Source: Candidatus Kinetoplastibacterium sorsogonicusi (lineage in GTDB: Bacteria > Pseudomonadota > Gammaproteobacteria > Burkholderiales > Burkholderiaceae_B). Taken from it: 64,000 nucleotides of DNA. Shown piece after piece: positions 35,601-45,168 of this stretch. A program made the translations under genes and the position numbers. The DNA is taken from the NCBI RefSeq assembly GCF_003072465.1, contig NZ_CP025628.1, positions 517,501-581,500 on the forward strand. The letters are read 5' to 3'. Numbering within the stretch: position 1 is the first letter of the stretch; the number at the start of each line of letters is the position of its first letter. The notes below the pieces were generated by a model. It was given only the letters and a program-made list of their open reading frames with translations, ran no database searches and was not told where the DNA came from.

Positions 35601-38194
35601 ATAAAAAATCAATTAATAAGATTAATATTATTAATGCTTATGCAAATAATTTAAAAAATATTAATGTTAAAATACCATTAGGATGCTTAAATGTTATTAC
35701 AGGTGTTTCAGGATCAGGAAAATCTTCCTTAGCTTTTGATATCATTTTCAATGAAGGTAAGAAAAAATATTTAAATACAATAAGTTTAAATAAATTTTCT
35801 GTTATAAAACCTTTGGAAAAAAGCAAAGTACAAGATGTATTAGGTATACCTCCAACTATTGCACTAAAACAGCATCATAATATAGGTAATTGTAAATCTA
35901 CAATTAGCACTTTGACTGATATTTATTATTTTTTTAAACTATTATATTCAAAATTAGGTTTACAAATTTGTAATCAATGTAATAAACCAGTTTTTAGTTA
36001 TAATTTAGAACAAATTATAGCTTTTTTATTAAAAAAATATAAAAATAAAATTGTAATTATTACAGCTAATTTAGTAGCTGATAGTCACGTTATATATGAT
36101 AATATATATAAAAAAATTAAAAATTATTCTTCTGATTATATATTAATTGATAATAAAATATGTTCTGCATCAAGTTATACATCTCTCATTAATAATACAA
36201 AAAAACATACTATAGACATAATAATAGAAAAAATTTTAATAAATATTAAAAATAAAGATAAAATAATTAATATATTAAAAGATGCAATATTTATAAGTAA
36301 TGGTATTATTAATATATATTTGAATATAAATGATCAAAATAATAATGATTTAATAGTTAATAAAAATTTACTTTTATTTGATAAATGTTCTATACCTATA
36401 AAAAAAATATGCTTGAATTGTAATATATTATTTCCTGAATTAACTTCACAATTTTTTTCATTTAACTCGAGATATGGATGGTGTACTAATTGTTTAGGGA
36501 CTGGTATTGATAATAATCAATCTTTAGAAAATAATGAAGAAAATTTATGTACATCATGTAATGGTAGTAGATTAAATGTAAAAGCATCTAATGTAACTTT
36601 TCAGAATGTTTCTATAAACAAAATATCTGATATGACGATAAAAGATTTATTTATTTTTTTAGGTAAAATAAATATAAAAAATAAACGTGAAAAAATAATA
36701 TATTCCAATATTTTTAAAGAAATAAAACATAGATTAAAATTTATGATTGATATGGGTCTAGATTATTTAAAATTAAATAGATCTATTAATACTTTATCTG
36801 GTGGTGAATTACAACGTGTAAAATTAGCTTCTTACCTAGGATTAAATTTAGAAGGTATATGTTATATACTTGATGAACCAACTATTGGATTACATTCTAT
36901 AGATACAAAAAAATTATTAAAAGCATTATATAAATTAATTCATAAAGGTAATACTCTTATAGTTGTAGAACATGATGAAGATATTATAAAAAATGCAGAT
37001 CATGTTATAGATATTGGTCCTTATGCAGGTCAGTATGGTGGTAATATCATTTTTCAAGGGAATCCTATAAACATTAAGAATTCTCATAATTCAATTACCG
37101 GAAAATATTTAAATAAGGAATTTCATCATTTTATTTGTAAAAAAGATTTATATAAATATTCCCAAAAAGATACATCAATAATTATAAACAATATAAACTT
37201 TAGAAATTTAAAAAACTTAAATATTAAGTTTTTACTTAATAATTTATGTGTAGTGACTGGAGTTTCTGGATCTGGAAAGTCAACTTTAGTTAATGATATT
37301 TTAGTTAAAAATTTAATTATTTATAATAATAAAATAAAAAATTTTTTTGGCTGTAAAGATTTGGTCATGAACGAAGATATAAAAAATATAATAAAAATTA
37401 ATCAAAGTTCTATAGGGAAAAATTCTAAATCTTGTCCTGCAACATATATGGAATTTTGGGATGATATAAGACAACTATTTTCAAATACAAATCAAGCTAA
37501 AATAAATGGCTGGAATATCAAACATTTTTCATTTAATACAGGTGAAGGTCGTTGCAAAGTTTGTGATGGATATGGATATATTGAATTAGAAATGATTTAT
37601 TTGCCTAATACTAGTATTGAATGTTATGAATGTCATGGCAAAAGATTTAGTAAAAAAATTTTAGAAATTAAAGTTCATAACAAAAATATAGATGAAATAT
37701 TAAATATGGAAATAAGTGATGCATTAAATTTTTTTACATTTCATAAAAAAATTTACAATAAACTTCATATTTTAAAAGATTTTGGTTTAGGATATTTAAA
37801 AATAGGGCAATCATCTAAAACTTTATCAGGCGGTGAATCTCAAAGATTAAAATTAGCATATGAAATATCTAAATTTAATTTTAATAAAGATAAAAATATA
37901 AATAATTTATATATATTAGATGAGCCTACTATTGGTTTATCAATGTATGATGTTATAAATCTTATAAATATATTAAAAAATATTTTAAAATATGGAAATA
38001 GTACTATAATAGTTATAGAACATAATTTAGAACTCATATATCATGCAGATTGGATTATAGATTTAGGTCCTGGTGGTGGAGATAAAGGTGGTAATTTAAT
38101 GTTTCAAGATAATTTAAATAATATTTTATATAACGAAAAATATAAATCTCATACTAAAAGTGCATTGATAAAATATATCAAGAATTTTAAATAA
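32639..38194 (+). CDS. uvrA: Tandem double UvrA (excinuclease ABC subunit A, four ABC domains)
   Basis: 1,851 aa, about twice a normal UvrA (about 940), made of two UvrA-like halves joining near residue 985. Walker A motifs occur at about residues 32, 672, 1022 and 1541 (GVSGSGKS or GISGSGKS). Signatures are at about 520 (LSSGE), 857 (LSDGE), 1385 (LSGGE) and 1728 (LSGGE). Each half has a zinc finger of the UvrA C-terminal ATPase type (CLFCNG...CPECNGT; CKVCDGYGY...CYECHGK) plus extra Cys pairs. NBD1 seems degenerate: the switch His is replaced (VIDNN, against VEHN/VEHD in the others). The family finds bulky DNA lesions with UvrB. Duplicated UvrA of this size is, to my knowledge, found in Burkholderia/Bordetella relatives. 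Start at the ATG at 32639 (MQNSIEVYGAKQNNLK), with AGG upstream. Confidence 0.92.
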   Translation: MQNSIEVYGAKQNNLKNIDISIKKNQLIVITGVSGSGKSSFALETIHAESNRLYIETFSTYIKQFLDKINRPNVTKINGLQPSIAISNKNQIKNFYHTIGSITDINMYVRLLFLHKSKLFCKKCKKLIKKYDTNLIISDLQSKYYELKNHIVFITFPIIIPENFYIEDILSVLLKIGYSRIFYKKTSKEFHVFQISDILENITNYDIKDIIYVIQYKSKLPIQIEKDHFLLENINKSLDQGKGKILIFFTNNDVINIELNYSNSLYCSNCNIHYNEVNQNCFSFHSPVGACEYCKGFGHTIEPSLDLIIPNQNLTIKEGAIKLLQIKSHEKYKNDLLKFLKKFNIPLNIPWKDLYDSQKTLILYGEKHHDTQHNFVESWENYWYGIIPFFHWLETKSYKIQIKVLLSKYKKRILCTQCKGTRIKNEFLLWRIGSKNIKLSENLNEQILDSNKILNNPNGLNINDIMSLEIFTLYKYIHYLYLHDKENETHNVYLDLLSRLQLILDFGLGYLNLNRTVNTLSSGELQKIIIIKSLGNNLTNTIFIIDEPSTGLHNSDIDKLIKNFHKLRSNNNTVIVIDNNPKIILSADTIIEIGPGPGKDGGNIVFNGDIKNFINSNTLTAQYIKKEKLIVRNIYNFQIDQLPKIIVQNICVNNLKNIKIELPIGKLTCITGISGSGKSTLINNVISKILEKSNNFICTSGIENIKKVILVDQSKVINTKKSIIATYIKVYDLIRKLFAQLSTSIAKGYTQGSFSFNTGNERCLFCNGIGYENIDIKFISDIHCICPECNGTRFQSDILNIKLENLKINKKANISEVLNMSISEAVEFFTDINILKKLRKIQDIGLGYILLGQSLTTLSDGELQRLKLITYISNINENQKDSLFIFDEPTKGLHFEDINNILSIFYDLLKFQNTIIVVEHNLDFIKISDWIIELGPGSGLNGGEVVATGKLDDIINNNVSLTGLELKKYIDYIDKSSILNQKYINNIHKKSINKINIINAYANNLKNINVKIPLGCLNVITGVSGSGKSSLAFDIIFNEGKKKYLNTISLNKFSVIKPLEKSKVQDVLGIPPTIALKQHHNIGNCKSTISTLTDIYYFFKLLYSKLGLQICNQCNKPVFSYNLEQIIAFLLKKYKNKIVIITANLVADSHVIYDNIYKKIKNYSSDYILIDNKICSASSYTSLINNTKKHTIDIIIEKILINIKNKDKIINILKDAIFISNGIINIYLNINDQNNNDLIVNKNLLLFDKCSIPIKKICLNCNILFPELTSQFFSFNSRYGWCTNCLGTGIDNNQSLENNEENLCTSCNGSRLNVKASNVTFQNVSINKISDMTIKDLFIFLGKINIKNKREKIIYSNIFKEIKHRLKFMIDMGLDYLKLNRSINTLSGGELQRVKLASYLGLNLEGICYILDEPTIGLHSIDTKKLLKALYKLIHKGNTLIVVEHDEDIIKNADHVIDIGPYAGQYGGNIIFQGNPINIKNSHNSITGKYLNKEFHHFICKKDLYKYSQKDTSIIINNINFRNLKNLNIKFLLNNLCVVTGVSGSGKSTLVNDILVKNLIIYNNKIKNFFGCKDLVMNEDIKNIIKINQSSIGKNSKSCPATYMEFWDDIRQLFSNTNQAKINGWNIKHFSFNTGEGRCKVCDGYGYIELEMIYLPNTSIECYECHGKRFSKKILEIKVHNKNIDEILNMEISDALNFFTFHKKIYNKLHILKDFGLGYLKIGQSSKTLSGGESQRLKLAYEISKFNFNKDKNINNLYILDEPTIGLSMYDVINLINILKNILKYGNSTIIVIEHNLELIYHADWIIDLGPGGGDKGGNLMFQDNLNNILYNEKYKSHTKSALIKYIKNFK

Positions 38195-38201
38195 TGAAAT
38201 A

Positions 38202-38993
38202 TTAATCTAATAATGCTTTATTTAAAATAATACCTGCAGCTATAAAACCCATAGAAGCAGTTACTGTAATAATAGATCCATAACCATGACAAGATAAACC
38301 TCCTATAATTTTATCTTTTTTCATAATATTGCAATCTTTGATTTTTGCTACTTGATCAACCCATATTACAGGTATATTCATTTTTTTTCTAATAATATTT
38401 TTCTTAAAATGTTTAGGAAAATTAAAATTTTTTCTTAGCTCATAACGTAATTTAGATAATAATGCATCATTCTGAGAATAACATAGATCACTATACTTAA
38501 TTAATAAAGGATTATCTTTTCCTCCAGCAGCACCACAGGACAATATAAATTTATTATGTTTTTTTGCATACAAAATCATTGCTATTTTAGCTTTAATATT
38601 ATCAGTACAATCAATTAAAAAATGAAATTTTATCTTTGATAAAATTTCATCTATATTATTTTCTAATAAAAAATCTTCTATACAATTAATTATACAATTA
38701 GGATTAATATGTTGAGCTCTTTCTTTCATTGCATATACTTTAGATTTTCCAAGATTAGGAATAGTAGCATGTATTTGTCTATTAATATTAGATTCTGAAA
38801 TATGATCCATATCTATAATAGTAATATTTAAGACTCCAGAACGTACTAAAGATTCTACTACCCAAGATCCTACTCCTCCTATACCAACTACTACTATGTT
38901 CAATGTTTGTAATATATTTTTAGCATTATTACCATATAGTCTATAAGTTCCAGAAAATAATCTGTCATAATTAATTATATTTTTAGATAACAT
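38202..38993 (-). CDS. tcdA: tRNA threonylcarbamoyladenosine dehydratase (TcdA/CsdL)
   Basis: E1/ThiF-fold enzyme that cyclises t6A37 to ct6A in tRNAs using ATP. 263 aa. It has RLYGNNAKNILQ at the start, the ATP-binding GIGGVGSWVVESLVRSG, the metal/adenylate region IDMDHISESNINRQIHA, and the second-half CGAAGGKDNP. C-terminal GYGSIITVTASMGFIAAG is typical. The t6A it modifies is made by the Tsa system, of which tsaE lies nearby (39757). It is convergent with uvrA, with only seven bases between. Confidence 0.92.
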   Translation of the reverse strand: MLSKNIINYDRLFSGTYRLYGNNAKNILQTLNIVVVGIGGVGSWVVESLVRSGVLNITIIDMDHISESNINRQIHATIPNLGKSKVYAMKERAQHINPNCIINCIEDFLLENNIDEILSKIKFHFLIDCTDNIKAKIAMILYAKKHNKFILSCGAAGGKDNPLLIKYSDLCYSQNDALLSKLRYELRKNFNFPKHFKKNIIRKKMNIPVIWVDQVAKIKDCNIMKKDKIIGGLSCHGYGSIITVTASMGFIAAGIILNKALLD

Positions 38994-39075
38994 AAAAATT
39001 TTAATGAGAAAATGATATAAATATTAATAATATTTATTATAAAATAATATTTTATATTTTATTTGGATTTTTTAT

Positions 39076-39732
39076 ATGAATAACAATAAAATTTATGATA
39101 ATGATATTTTTAAAGAACATATAGATTTTAATAAAAAATCACTTGATGAAGAAGATTTAAATCTTTCACCATTTGTACAATTTGATCAATGGTTTAAAGA
39201 TGCATTAAAAGATAAAGAAATAAATGTTAATGCTATGTCTTTATCTACAGTAAATATAAAAGGATTTCCGTCTTCTAGAATTGTATTATTAAAAAATTTT
39301 AGTGATGAAGGTTTTGTATTTTATACAAATTATAATTCTCATAAAGGAAAAGATATAGAAAACAATCCAAATGGATGTTTATTATTTTTTTGGCAAATTA
39401 GTGAAAGGCAAATTAGAATAGAAGGTTCAATTAAAAAAATAAGTTCAGAAGATTCAGATAAATATTTTGATACTAGACCTATTCAATCAAAAATAAATAC
39501 ATGGGTTTCTAAACAAAGTCAAAATACTAACAAAGAAGAACTTATGGAAAGATCTAAATTCTTTCAAGATAAATATCAAAATCACCCACCTAGACCAGCT
39601 CATTGGGGAGGATATATATTAAATCCAATATATTTTGAATTTTGGCAAGGACGTACTTCAAGATTACATGATAGATTTTCATATATAAAAAATAAATCTC
39701 ACACATGGGACATTAATCGTTTATTTCCATAA
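39076..39732 (+). CDS. pdxH: Pyridoxamine/pyridoxine 5'-phosphate oxidase
   Basis: FMN enzyme producing pyridoxal 5'-phosphate, the cofactor of transaminases. 218 aa, normal length. FMN-binding SRIVLLKNFSDEGFVFYTNY, SHKGKDIENNP, substrate-contact WGGYILNPIYFEFWQG, and the conserved C-terminal RTSRLHDRFSY and RLFP. Divergent from tcdA; tsaE begins 24 bases downstream. Confidence 0.97.
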   Translation: MNNNKIYDNDIFKEHIDFNKKSLDEEDLNLSPFVQFDQWFKDALKDKEINVNAMSLSTVNIKGFPSSRIVLLKNFSDEGFVFYTNYNSHKGKDIENNPNGCLLFFWQISERQIRIEGSIKKISSEDSDKYFDTRPIQSKINTWVSKQSQNTNKEELMERSKFFQDKYQNHPPRPAHWGGYILNPIYFEFWQGRTSRLHDRFSYIKNKSHTWDINRLFP

Positions 39733-39756
39733 AATTAAGATTTTCAATTAAATATT

Positions 39757-40206
39757 ATGATCAATATAGCTAATATAAATAACTTGCAAGATACAATTAT
39801 CATTGCCCAGAAAATTTCAAAATTTATTTTAAAAAATGGGCATGCAAATAATATTAATATTCACTTAAATGGACCGGTTGGTATTGGAAAAACTACATTA
39901 ATAAGATATATATTACAAAATTGTGGAATTAAAGCAAGAATCAAAAGTCCAAGTTTTAATATAATAGAATATTATTCTACAGAAAGTTTTAAATTTTATC
40001 ATATTGATTTTTATCGATTAAATAACAGAGATACATCAATTTTATTTGAATTAAAAGATTACATAAAAAATAATTCTATTTTATTAATTGAATGGCCTGA
40101 AATTTTTTTAGATGATTTACCTAAACCAAATATATCAATTGTATTAGAGTATATTAATAAAAATCGTGTAGCTAAAATTTTTGCAAAAGATCATATAAAA
40201 ATATAA
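39757..40206 (+). CDS. tsaE: tRNA t6A biosynthesis ATPase TsaE
   Basis: Small ATPase that works with TsaB and TsaD to attach threonylcarbamoyl to A37 of ANN-decoding tRNAs; one of the most retained genes in reduced genomes. 149 aa. Walker A LNGPVGIGKTTLIRY near residue 40, switch region KSPSFNIIEYY, and YHIDFYRLNNRD plus LIEWPEIF, all diagnostic. Its stop overlaps the amiC start (TAATG at 40204-40208), so the two are coupled. Confidence 0.95.
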   Translation: MINIANINNLQDTIIIAQKISKFILKNGHANNINIHLNGPVGIGKTTLIRYILQNCGIKARIKSPSFNIIEYYSTESFKFYHIDFYRLNNRDTSILFELKDYIKNNSILLIEWPEIFLDDLPKPNISIVLEYINKNRVAKIFAKDHIKI

Positions 40207-41423
40207 TGATAAGTAAATTCAAAATAAATTATGTAAAATTTATTTTATTTATGTTATTTATATTATTTTATGGAATATCTACTTTTTCATATGCTAATTC
40301 AGCAATTGATGTGAGAATATGGCATTCTAATGAATATAAACGTATTACTATAGAATTAGACAATAATATTAGTGTTAAAAAATTTTTTTTAAAAGATCCT
40401 AATAGATTAGTAGTTGATATTCATAATTTAAAAATAAATAAAATTATTCAAAAGATATCATCTTTAATAAAATGTGATGATCCTTATATAATTAAAATTA
40501 AAATTGCACAATATGAACATAATATTGTAAGGGTAGTATTTTATTTAAAAAAAGATATAGAACCTCAAATATTCATTTTAAAACCTGTATCTAATTATAA
40601 TTATAGACTTATATTAGATTTATATACAAAATCGAAACAAGATTCTTTAATGTCTTTAATAGATATAACTAAAAAAAATAATATTATTAAAGATCCTATT
40701 GATGATATTATTAATAGCATAGAATTTCGTAGCCATAGAAAAAAATTTAATATTGTAATAGATCCAGGACACGGTGGTGAAGATCCAGGAGCAATTGGAA
40801 AAGTAGGACTATATGAAAAAGATATTGTATTGAGTATAGCTAAAAAATTAAAAATTTTAATAAATAATACTCCTAACATGAATGCATATCTTACTAGAGA
40901 AGGTGACTATTTTGTTCCTCTAAATGTAAGAATAAAAAAAGCTAGAATAATGAAAGCTGATTTACTAATATCAATACATACTAACTCATGGTTTAAATCT
41001 AATGCTAGAGGTACATCAGTTTTTGTATTATCCAATGTTGGTGCATCTAGCACACAGGCAAAATGGATTGCTAATAAAGAAAATTCATCTGATCTAATAG
41101 GTGGTATTAATTTGACAACCCAAGATCAAAATATAGCTAAAATATTGCTAGATTTATCTACTACATTACAAATTAATAATTCTATTAAGTTAGGTAATTT
41201 TTTATTAAACGAATTTAAAAAATTCAATGTTTTATACAAAAAAAATGTCGAGCATGCAAATTTTGCCATTTTAAAAATCCCTGATATTCCTTCAGTTTTA
41301 ATAGAAACAGCTTTTATAAGTAATCCTTTAGAAGAACAGTTATTAAAATCAAATGATTATCAAAATAATATTGCAAAAGCTATTTTAATTTGTATAAAAA
41401 AATATTTTGATATTAAAAATTAA
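40206..41423 (+). CDS. amiC: N-acetylmuramoyl-L-alanine amidase (AmiC type)
   Basis: Periplasmic zinc amidase that splits septal peptidoglycan for daughter-cell separation. 405 aa. An N-terminal hydrophobic signal (about 10-30, ending SYANS) lacks an obvious twin-arginine, so Sec export is likely. An AMIN domain (about 35-135) targets septal wall, and Amidase_3 starts at IVIDPGHGGEDPGAIG with zinc His, then SIHTNSW and catalytic Glu in IETAFISNP. Its retention indicates real peptidoglycan at the septum although ftsW and ftsQ are missing from their usual sites. An EnvC/NlpD-type activator is not in this window. Confidence 0.94.
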   Translation: MISKFKINYVKFILFMLFILFYGISTFSYANSAIDVRIWHSNEYKRITIELDNNISVKKFFLKDPNRLVVDIHNLKINKIIQKISSLIKCDDPYIIKIKIAQYEHNIVRVVFYLKKDIEPQIFILKPVSNYNYRLILDLYTKSKQDSLMSLIDITKKNNIIKDPIDDIINSIEFRSHRKKFNIVIDPGHGGEDPGAIGKVGLYEKDIVLSIAKKLKILINNTPNMNAYLTREGDYFVPLNVRIKKARIMKADLLISIHTNSWFKSNARGTSVFVLSNVGASSTQAKWIANKENSSDLIGGINLTTQDQNIAKILLDLSTTLQINNSIKLGNFLLNEFKKFNVLYKKNVEHANFAILKIPDIPSVLIETAFISNPLEEQLLKSNDYQNNIAKAILICIKKYFDIKN

Positions 41424-41432
41424 ATATATATT

Positions 41433-43169
41433 ATGATAAAACGCTTACCAATTATAGAAATGTCAGATACATTATCTAATCAAATTGCTGCAGGAGAAAT
41501 AATACATAGACCATCATCTATTTTAAAAGAAATTATAGAAAATTCTATAGATGCATATGCAGATTCTATTGATATTTATCTCGAACATGGAGGGAAAAAT
41601 AGAATTATAGTAAAAGATAATGGATATGGAATTGAAAAAAATGAATTATATTTAGCTATAAAAAAACACTCTACAAATAAAATTTATAAAATAGAAGATT
41701 TAGAGACAATTTCATCTATGGGTTTTCGTGGAGAAGCTTTAGCCTCTATTAATACTATAGCAGATATTATTATAATAACTCGTACGCAAAGTGATGAAAA
41801 TTCATGGAAATTTGATGTTAAAAATAATATCCTAAAAGCAACTCACGGTTTTATTGGAACTACTATTGAAATAAAAAATATTTTTCATAATATACCTGCT
41901 AGAAGAAAATTTCTTAAATCAGATAATAATGAATTAAGAAATTGTTTAGATATTTTTGAAAAAATTGTTTTATCATTTAATGATATTTCATTTTCTTTAT
42001 ATCACAACAAAAATTTACTATATAAATATAAAAAAAATATTAAAGAACAACGTATAAAAGAAATTTTAGGAGGTGAATTTATACAATACTCCATAAATAT
42101 AGATCATAAATCAGAATTTTTAAATATATCTGGTAAAATCATAAATCCATCTTTTTTAGATTCTATTATTAGTAAACAATATATTTATATTAACAATAGA
42201 TTCATAAAAAATCGTATTATTAGTCAAGCTATACAAAATGCATATAAAGATGTTATTTATAGTAAAAATAAACCAAGTTATATTATTTTTATAGAAATTA
42301 ATAGTAAATATCTCGATATAAACGTACATCCTTCAAAACAGGAAGTACATTTTTATGATAGTAATCATGTATATAATATAGTTAAAACATGCATAGAAAC
42401 TTTTCTTAATAAATTAAATAATATAAAAAACAATAAAATATTATATTCAAACATAAAAAATGATTGCAATCAGTTTATACCGTTGTTATCTCAAGAAGAG
42501 ACTTATAATGATAAAAATCATCATCTAAAAAATATAAATATTGAGAAATCTATACAAAATAATTTATTAGAAGATAATGTTAGCAAATATAATTTAGGAA
42601 CTGCTATTGCGCAAATTCATGGCATTTATATTTTATCACAAAATCAAACAGGAATTATATTAGTAGATATTCATGCTGCACATGAAAGAATTATATACGA
42701 AAAAATGAAAATAGATTTTGATAATAAAAAAATTACACAACAAAATTTATTAATACCAATTATAGTAAATATTCCAAATAAATTTTTACTCGTATTAGAA
42801 GAACATATTCAATATATTAATTCTATAGGTTTTGATATTAGAATCATTGGGTATAATAAATTATCAATATTAAGTATTCCATCTATTATACAAAATCAAG
42901 ATATAAATAAATTAATGATAGAAATATTATCAGAATTATATAAATTAGATAATAGTTATAGTTTTAAAGAAAAAATTTATAAAATTCTTGCAAATATTGC
43001 ATGTCATAATTCATTAAGAGCTAATAGAAAATTAAATATTGAAGAAATGAACAATATACTTAGACAAATGGAATTAACTAATAAAGCTAATCAATGTAAT
43101 CATGGTAGACCAACTTGGTTATATTTTTCGTTAAAAGATATAGATAAATTATTTTTTAGGGGAAAATAA
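41433..43169 (+). CDS. mutL: DNA mismatch repair protein MutL (endonuclease type)
   Basis: Links mismatch recognition by MutS to strand removal. 578 aa. N-terminal GHKL ATPase: NQIAAGEIIHRPSSILKEIIENSIDA (Glu at the catalytic position), DNGYGIEK, and SSMGFRGEALASI. The linker is Asn/Lys-rich. The C-terminal dimer domain has DIHAAHERIIYE near residue 411, fitting the endonuclease motif DxHA(X2)E(X4)E, with ACHNSLRAN and CNHGRPTW, the other metal-site elements. So it probably nicks DNA itself, and MutH is not needed. Follows amiC by 9 bases and precedes miaA by one. Confidence 0.95.
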   Translation: MIKRLPIIEMSDTLSNQIAAGEIIHRPSSILKEIIENSIDAYADSIDIYLEHGGKNRIIVKDNGYGIEKNELYLAIKKHSTNKIYKIEDLETISSMGFRGEALASINTIADIIIITRTQSDENSWKFDVKNNILKATHGFIGTTIEIKNIFHNIPARRKFLKSDNNELRNCLDIFEKIVLSFNDISFSLYHNKNLLYKYKKNIKEQRIKEILGGEFIQYSINIDHKSEFLNISGKIINPSFLDSIISKQYIYINNRFIKNRIISQAIQNAYKDVIYSKNKPSYIIFIEINSKYLDINVHPSKQEVHFYDSNHVYNIVKTCIETFLNKLNNIKNNKILYSNIKNDCNQFIPLLSQEETYNDKNHHLKNINIEKSIQNNLLEDNVSKYNLGTAIAQIHGIYILSQNQTGIILVDIHAAHERIIYEKMKIDFDNKKITQQNLLIPIIVNIPNKFLLVLEEHIQYINSIGFDIRIIGYNKLSILSIPSIIQNQDINKLMIEILSELYKLDNSYSFKEKIYKILANIACHNSLRANRKLNIEEMNNILRQMELTNKANQCNHGRPTWLYFSLKDIDKLFFRGK

Positions 43170-43170
43170 A

Positions 43171-44109
43171 ATGAATAAAATTATTTGTATAATTGGACCT
43201 ACTGCTTCTGGTAAAAGTTCACTGATAAAAAATATAGCAAATATTTGGCCTATAGAAGTAATTAATATGGATTCAGCAACTATTTATAAAGGTATGGATA
43301 TAGGAACAGCTAAACCATCTACAAATGAAAGAAGAATAATTAAACATCATCTTATTGATATAGTAAATCCATTTGAATATTATTCTGTTGCTAATTTTTC
43401 TGATGATGTAGAAATTATCATCAACAATGCTAAAAATAGAAATAAAATACCAATTATAGTTGGTGGTACTATGATGTATTATAATGTACTTCAAAATGGA
43501 CTAAATAAATTACCTAAATCAGATTATCATAATAAATGTCTTATTATAGATGATATCAAAAAAAATGGTTTAAATTTTGTATATCAAAAATTACAAAAAT
43601 ATGACCTAGAAACTGCTAATAAGTTAAATCCTAATGATTCTCAAAGGATTATAAGAGCGTTAGAAATATATATAACTACTGGTAATACTATGAGTAGTAT
43701 CTTATTAGAAGAAAAGAAAATTAATAATAATTTAAAAAACAAATATATTACTATTAGTTTAGAACCTAGAGACAAAAGTATTTTACATAGTAGAATTGAA
43801 AAAAGATTAAATGATATGATAGAGAATGGATTAGTTGAAGAAGTGCAAAAACTTTACAATTGTAAATTTATGCACTCAAATTTGCCTTCAATGAAATGTA
43901 TAGGTTATAGACAAATATGGTCTTATTTATCTAATCAAATTAGTTTTCAAGATGCCAAAAGTCAAATAGCTTTTGCAACAAAAAATTTAGCTAAAAGACA
44001 AATGACATGGATAAAAAAATTTAATAATAAAATTATTATTGATTGTGCATCTAAAAATATAGAAAAAGTTTTAATAAAAACAATATCAGAAATTTTAGAA
44101 AAAAATTGA
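43171..44109 (+). CDS. miaA: tRNA dimethylallyltransferase
   Basis: Adds a dimethylallyl group to A37 of tRNAs reading UNN codons, including the tRNA-Ser and tRNA-Cys encoded in this window. 312 aa. P-loop IIGPTASGKSS, then NMDSATIYKGMDIGTAKPS, IVGGTMMYYN, DSQRIIRALE, and C-terminal GYRQIWSYL and ATKNLAKRQMTW. AGGGG is positioned seven to eight bases before the start, inside the mutL end. Convergent with purM, nine bases apart. Confidence 0.97.
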   Translation: MNKIICIIGPTASGKSSLIKNIANIWPIEVINMDSATIYKGMDIGTAKPSTNERRIIKHHLIDIVNPFEYYSVANFSDDVEIIINNAKNRNKIPIIVGGTMMYYNVLQNGLNKLPKSDYHNKCLIIDDIKKNGLNFVYQKLQKYDLETANKLNPNDSQRIIRALEIYITTGNTMSSILLEEKKINNNLKNKYITISLEPRDKSILHSRIEKRLNDMIENGLVEEVQKLYNCKFMHSNLPSMKCIGYRQIWSYLSNQISFQDAKSQIAFATKNLAKRQMTWIKKFNNKIIIDCASKNIEKVLIKTISEILEKN

Positions 44110-44118
44110 TATATATTT

Positions 44119-45168
44119 TTATAATATATTAATTTTTGAGTTATTATTTGTTTCTATAATTTTACCTATAACCATTGCATTTTCTCCATTTTCAGATAAA
44201 AAGTTAATAACTTCTGATTGCATATCAGGTTCAATTACAATAATCATACCAATACCACAATTAAATACATTAAACATTTCGTCATCTTCAACATTACCTT
44301 TTTGTTGTAAAAAAGTAAATAATGGAGGAATTTTCCAAGAATCACGATATATTTCAGCAGATAATTGATTTTTTAAAATACGTGGTATATTGCCAGATAA
44401 ACCTCCTCCAGTAATATGAGCTAAACCCTTGATAACTTTATTAGAAAATTTTTCTATTAAGGATAATATTGGTTTTACATAAATTCTAGTTGGTTCCATA
44501 ATAACTTCATGTAATGGTTTACCATAAAAGTCTTCATATATATCTATATTTGCATTATCAATTATTTTTCTAATAAGAGAATAACCATTTGAATGAGCTC
44601 CACTAGAACTAATTCCTATAATTAAATCACCATTTTTAATACTATTACCATTAATAATTGAATTTTTTTCAACAGCACCTACAGCAAACCCGGCTAAATC
44701 ATATTCACCTTCAATATACATACTAGGCATTTCTGCTGTTTCTCCACCTATTAATGCACAACCTGCTAATTGACAACCATAAGAAATACCATCAATAACA
44801 TTTTTTGCTATATTAATATCCAAGTTACCACAAGCAAAATAATCTAAAAAAAATAATGGTTCTGCGCCTTGTACTAATATATCATTTACACTCATAGCTA
44901 CTAAATCTATACCTATAGTATTATGTTTATTTAACTGAAAAGCCAAACGTAATTTAGTACCTACACCATCAGTTCCAGATACGAGTACTGGTTCATGAAA
45001 TTTTTTAGGAATTTGAAACATTGCTCCAAACCCACCTATACCAGCTAAAACATCATTTCTATGAGTACGTGCTGCCATTGGCTTAATAATATCAACCATA
45101 GAGTCACCAACTTCTATATTTACACCAGCATCACGATATGTCATTGATTTTAATTTTGTTTTATTCAT
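44119..45168 (-). CDS. purM: Phosphoribosylformylglycinamidine cyclo-ligase (AIR synthetase)
   Basis: ATP-dependent ring closure giving aminoimidazole ribotide in purine synthesis. 349 aa. Recognised by [66 protein letters not shown] (in parts), [11 protein letters not shown], and [14 protein letters not shown] strong GGTGGTG lies before the ATG. It stands alone on the minus strand; hda is divergent from it across 289 bp of AT-rich DNA. Confidence 0.98.
   Translation of the reverse strand: MNKTKLKSMTYRDAGVNIEVGDSMVDIIKPMAARTHRNDVLAGIGGFGAMFQIPKKFHEPVLVSGTDGVGTKLRLAFQLNKHNTIGIDLVAMSVNDILVQGAEPLFFLDYFACGNLDINIAKNVIDGISYGCQLAGCALIGGETAEMPSMYIEGEYDLAGFAVGAVEKNSIINGNSIKNGDLIIGISSSGAHSNGYSLIRKIIDNANIDIYEDFYGKPLHEVIMEPTRIYVKPILSLIEKFSNKVIKGLAHITGGGLSGNIPRILKNQLSAEIYRDSWKIPPLFTFLQQKGNVEDDEMFNVFNCGIGMIIVIEPDMQSEVINFLSENGENAMVIGKIIETNNNSKINIL

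Noticed and set aside
32639..38194. Two separate uvrA genes joined by a sequencing frameshift
   Set aside because: The frame is continuous over the junction, and a long fused UvrA is consistent with relatives, so the fusion appears genuine.
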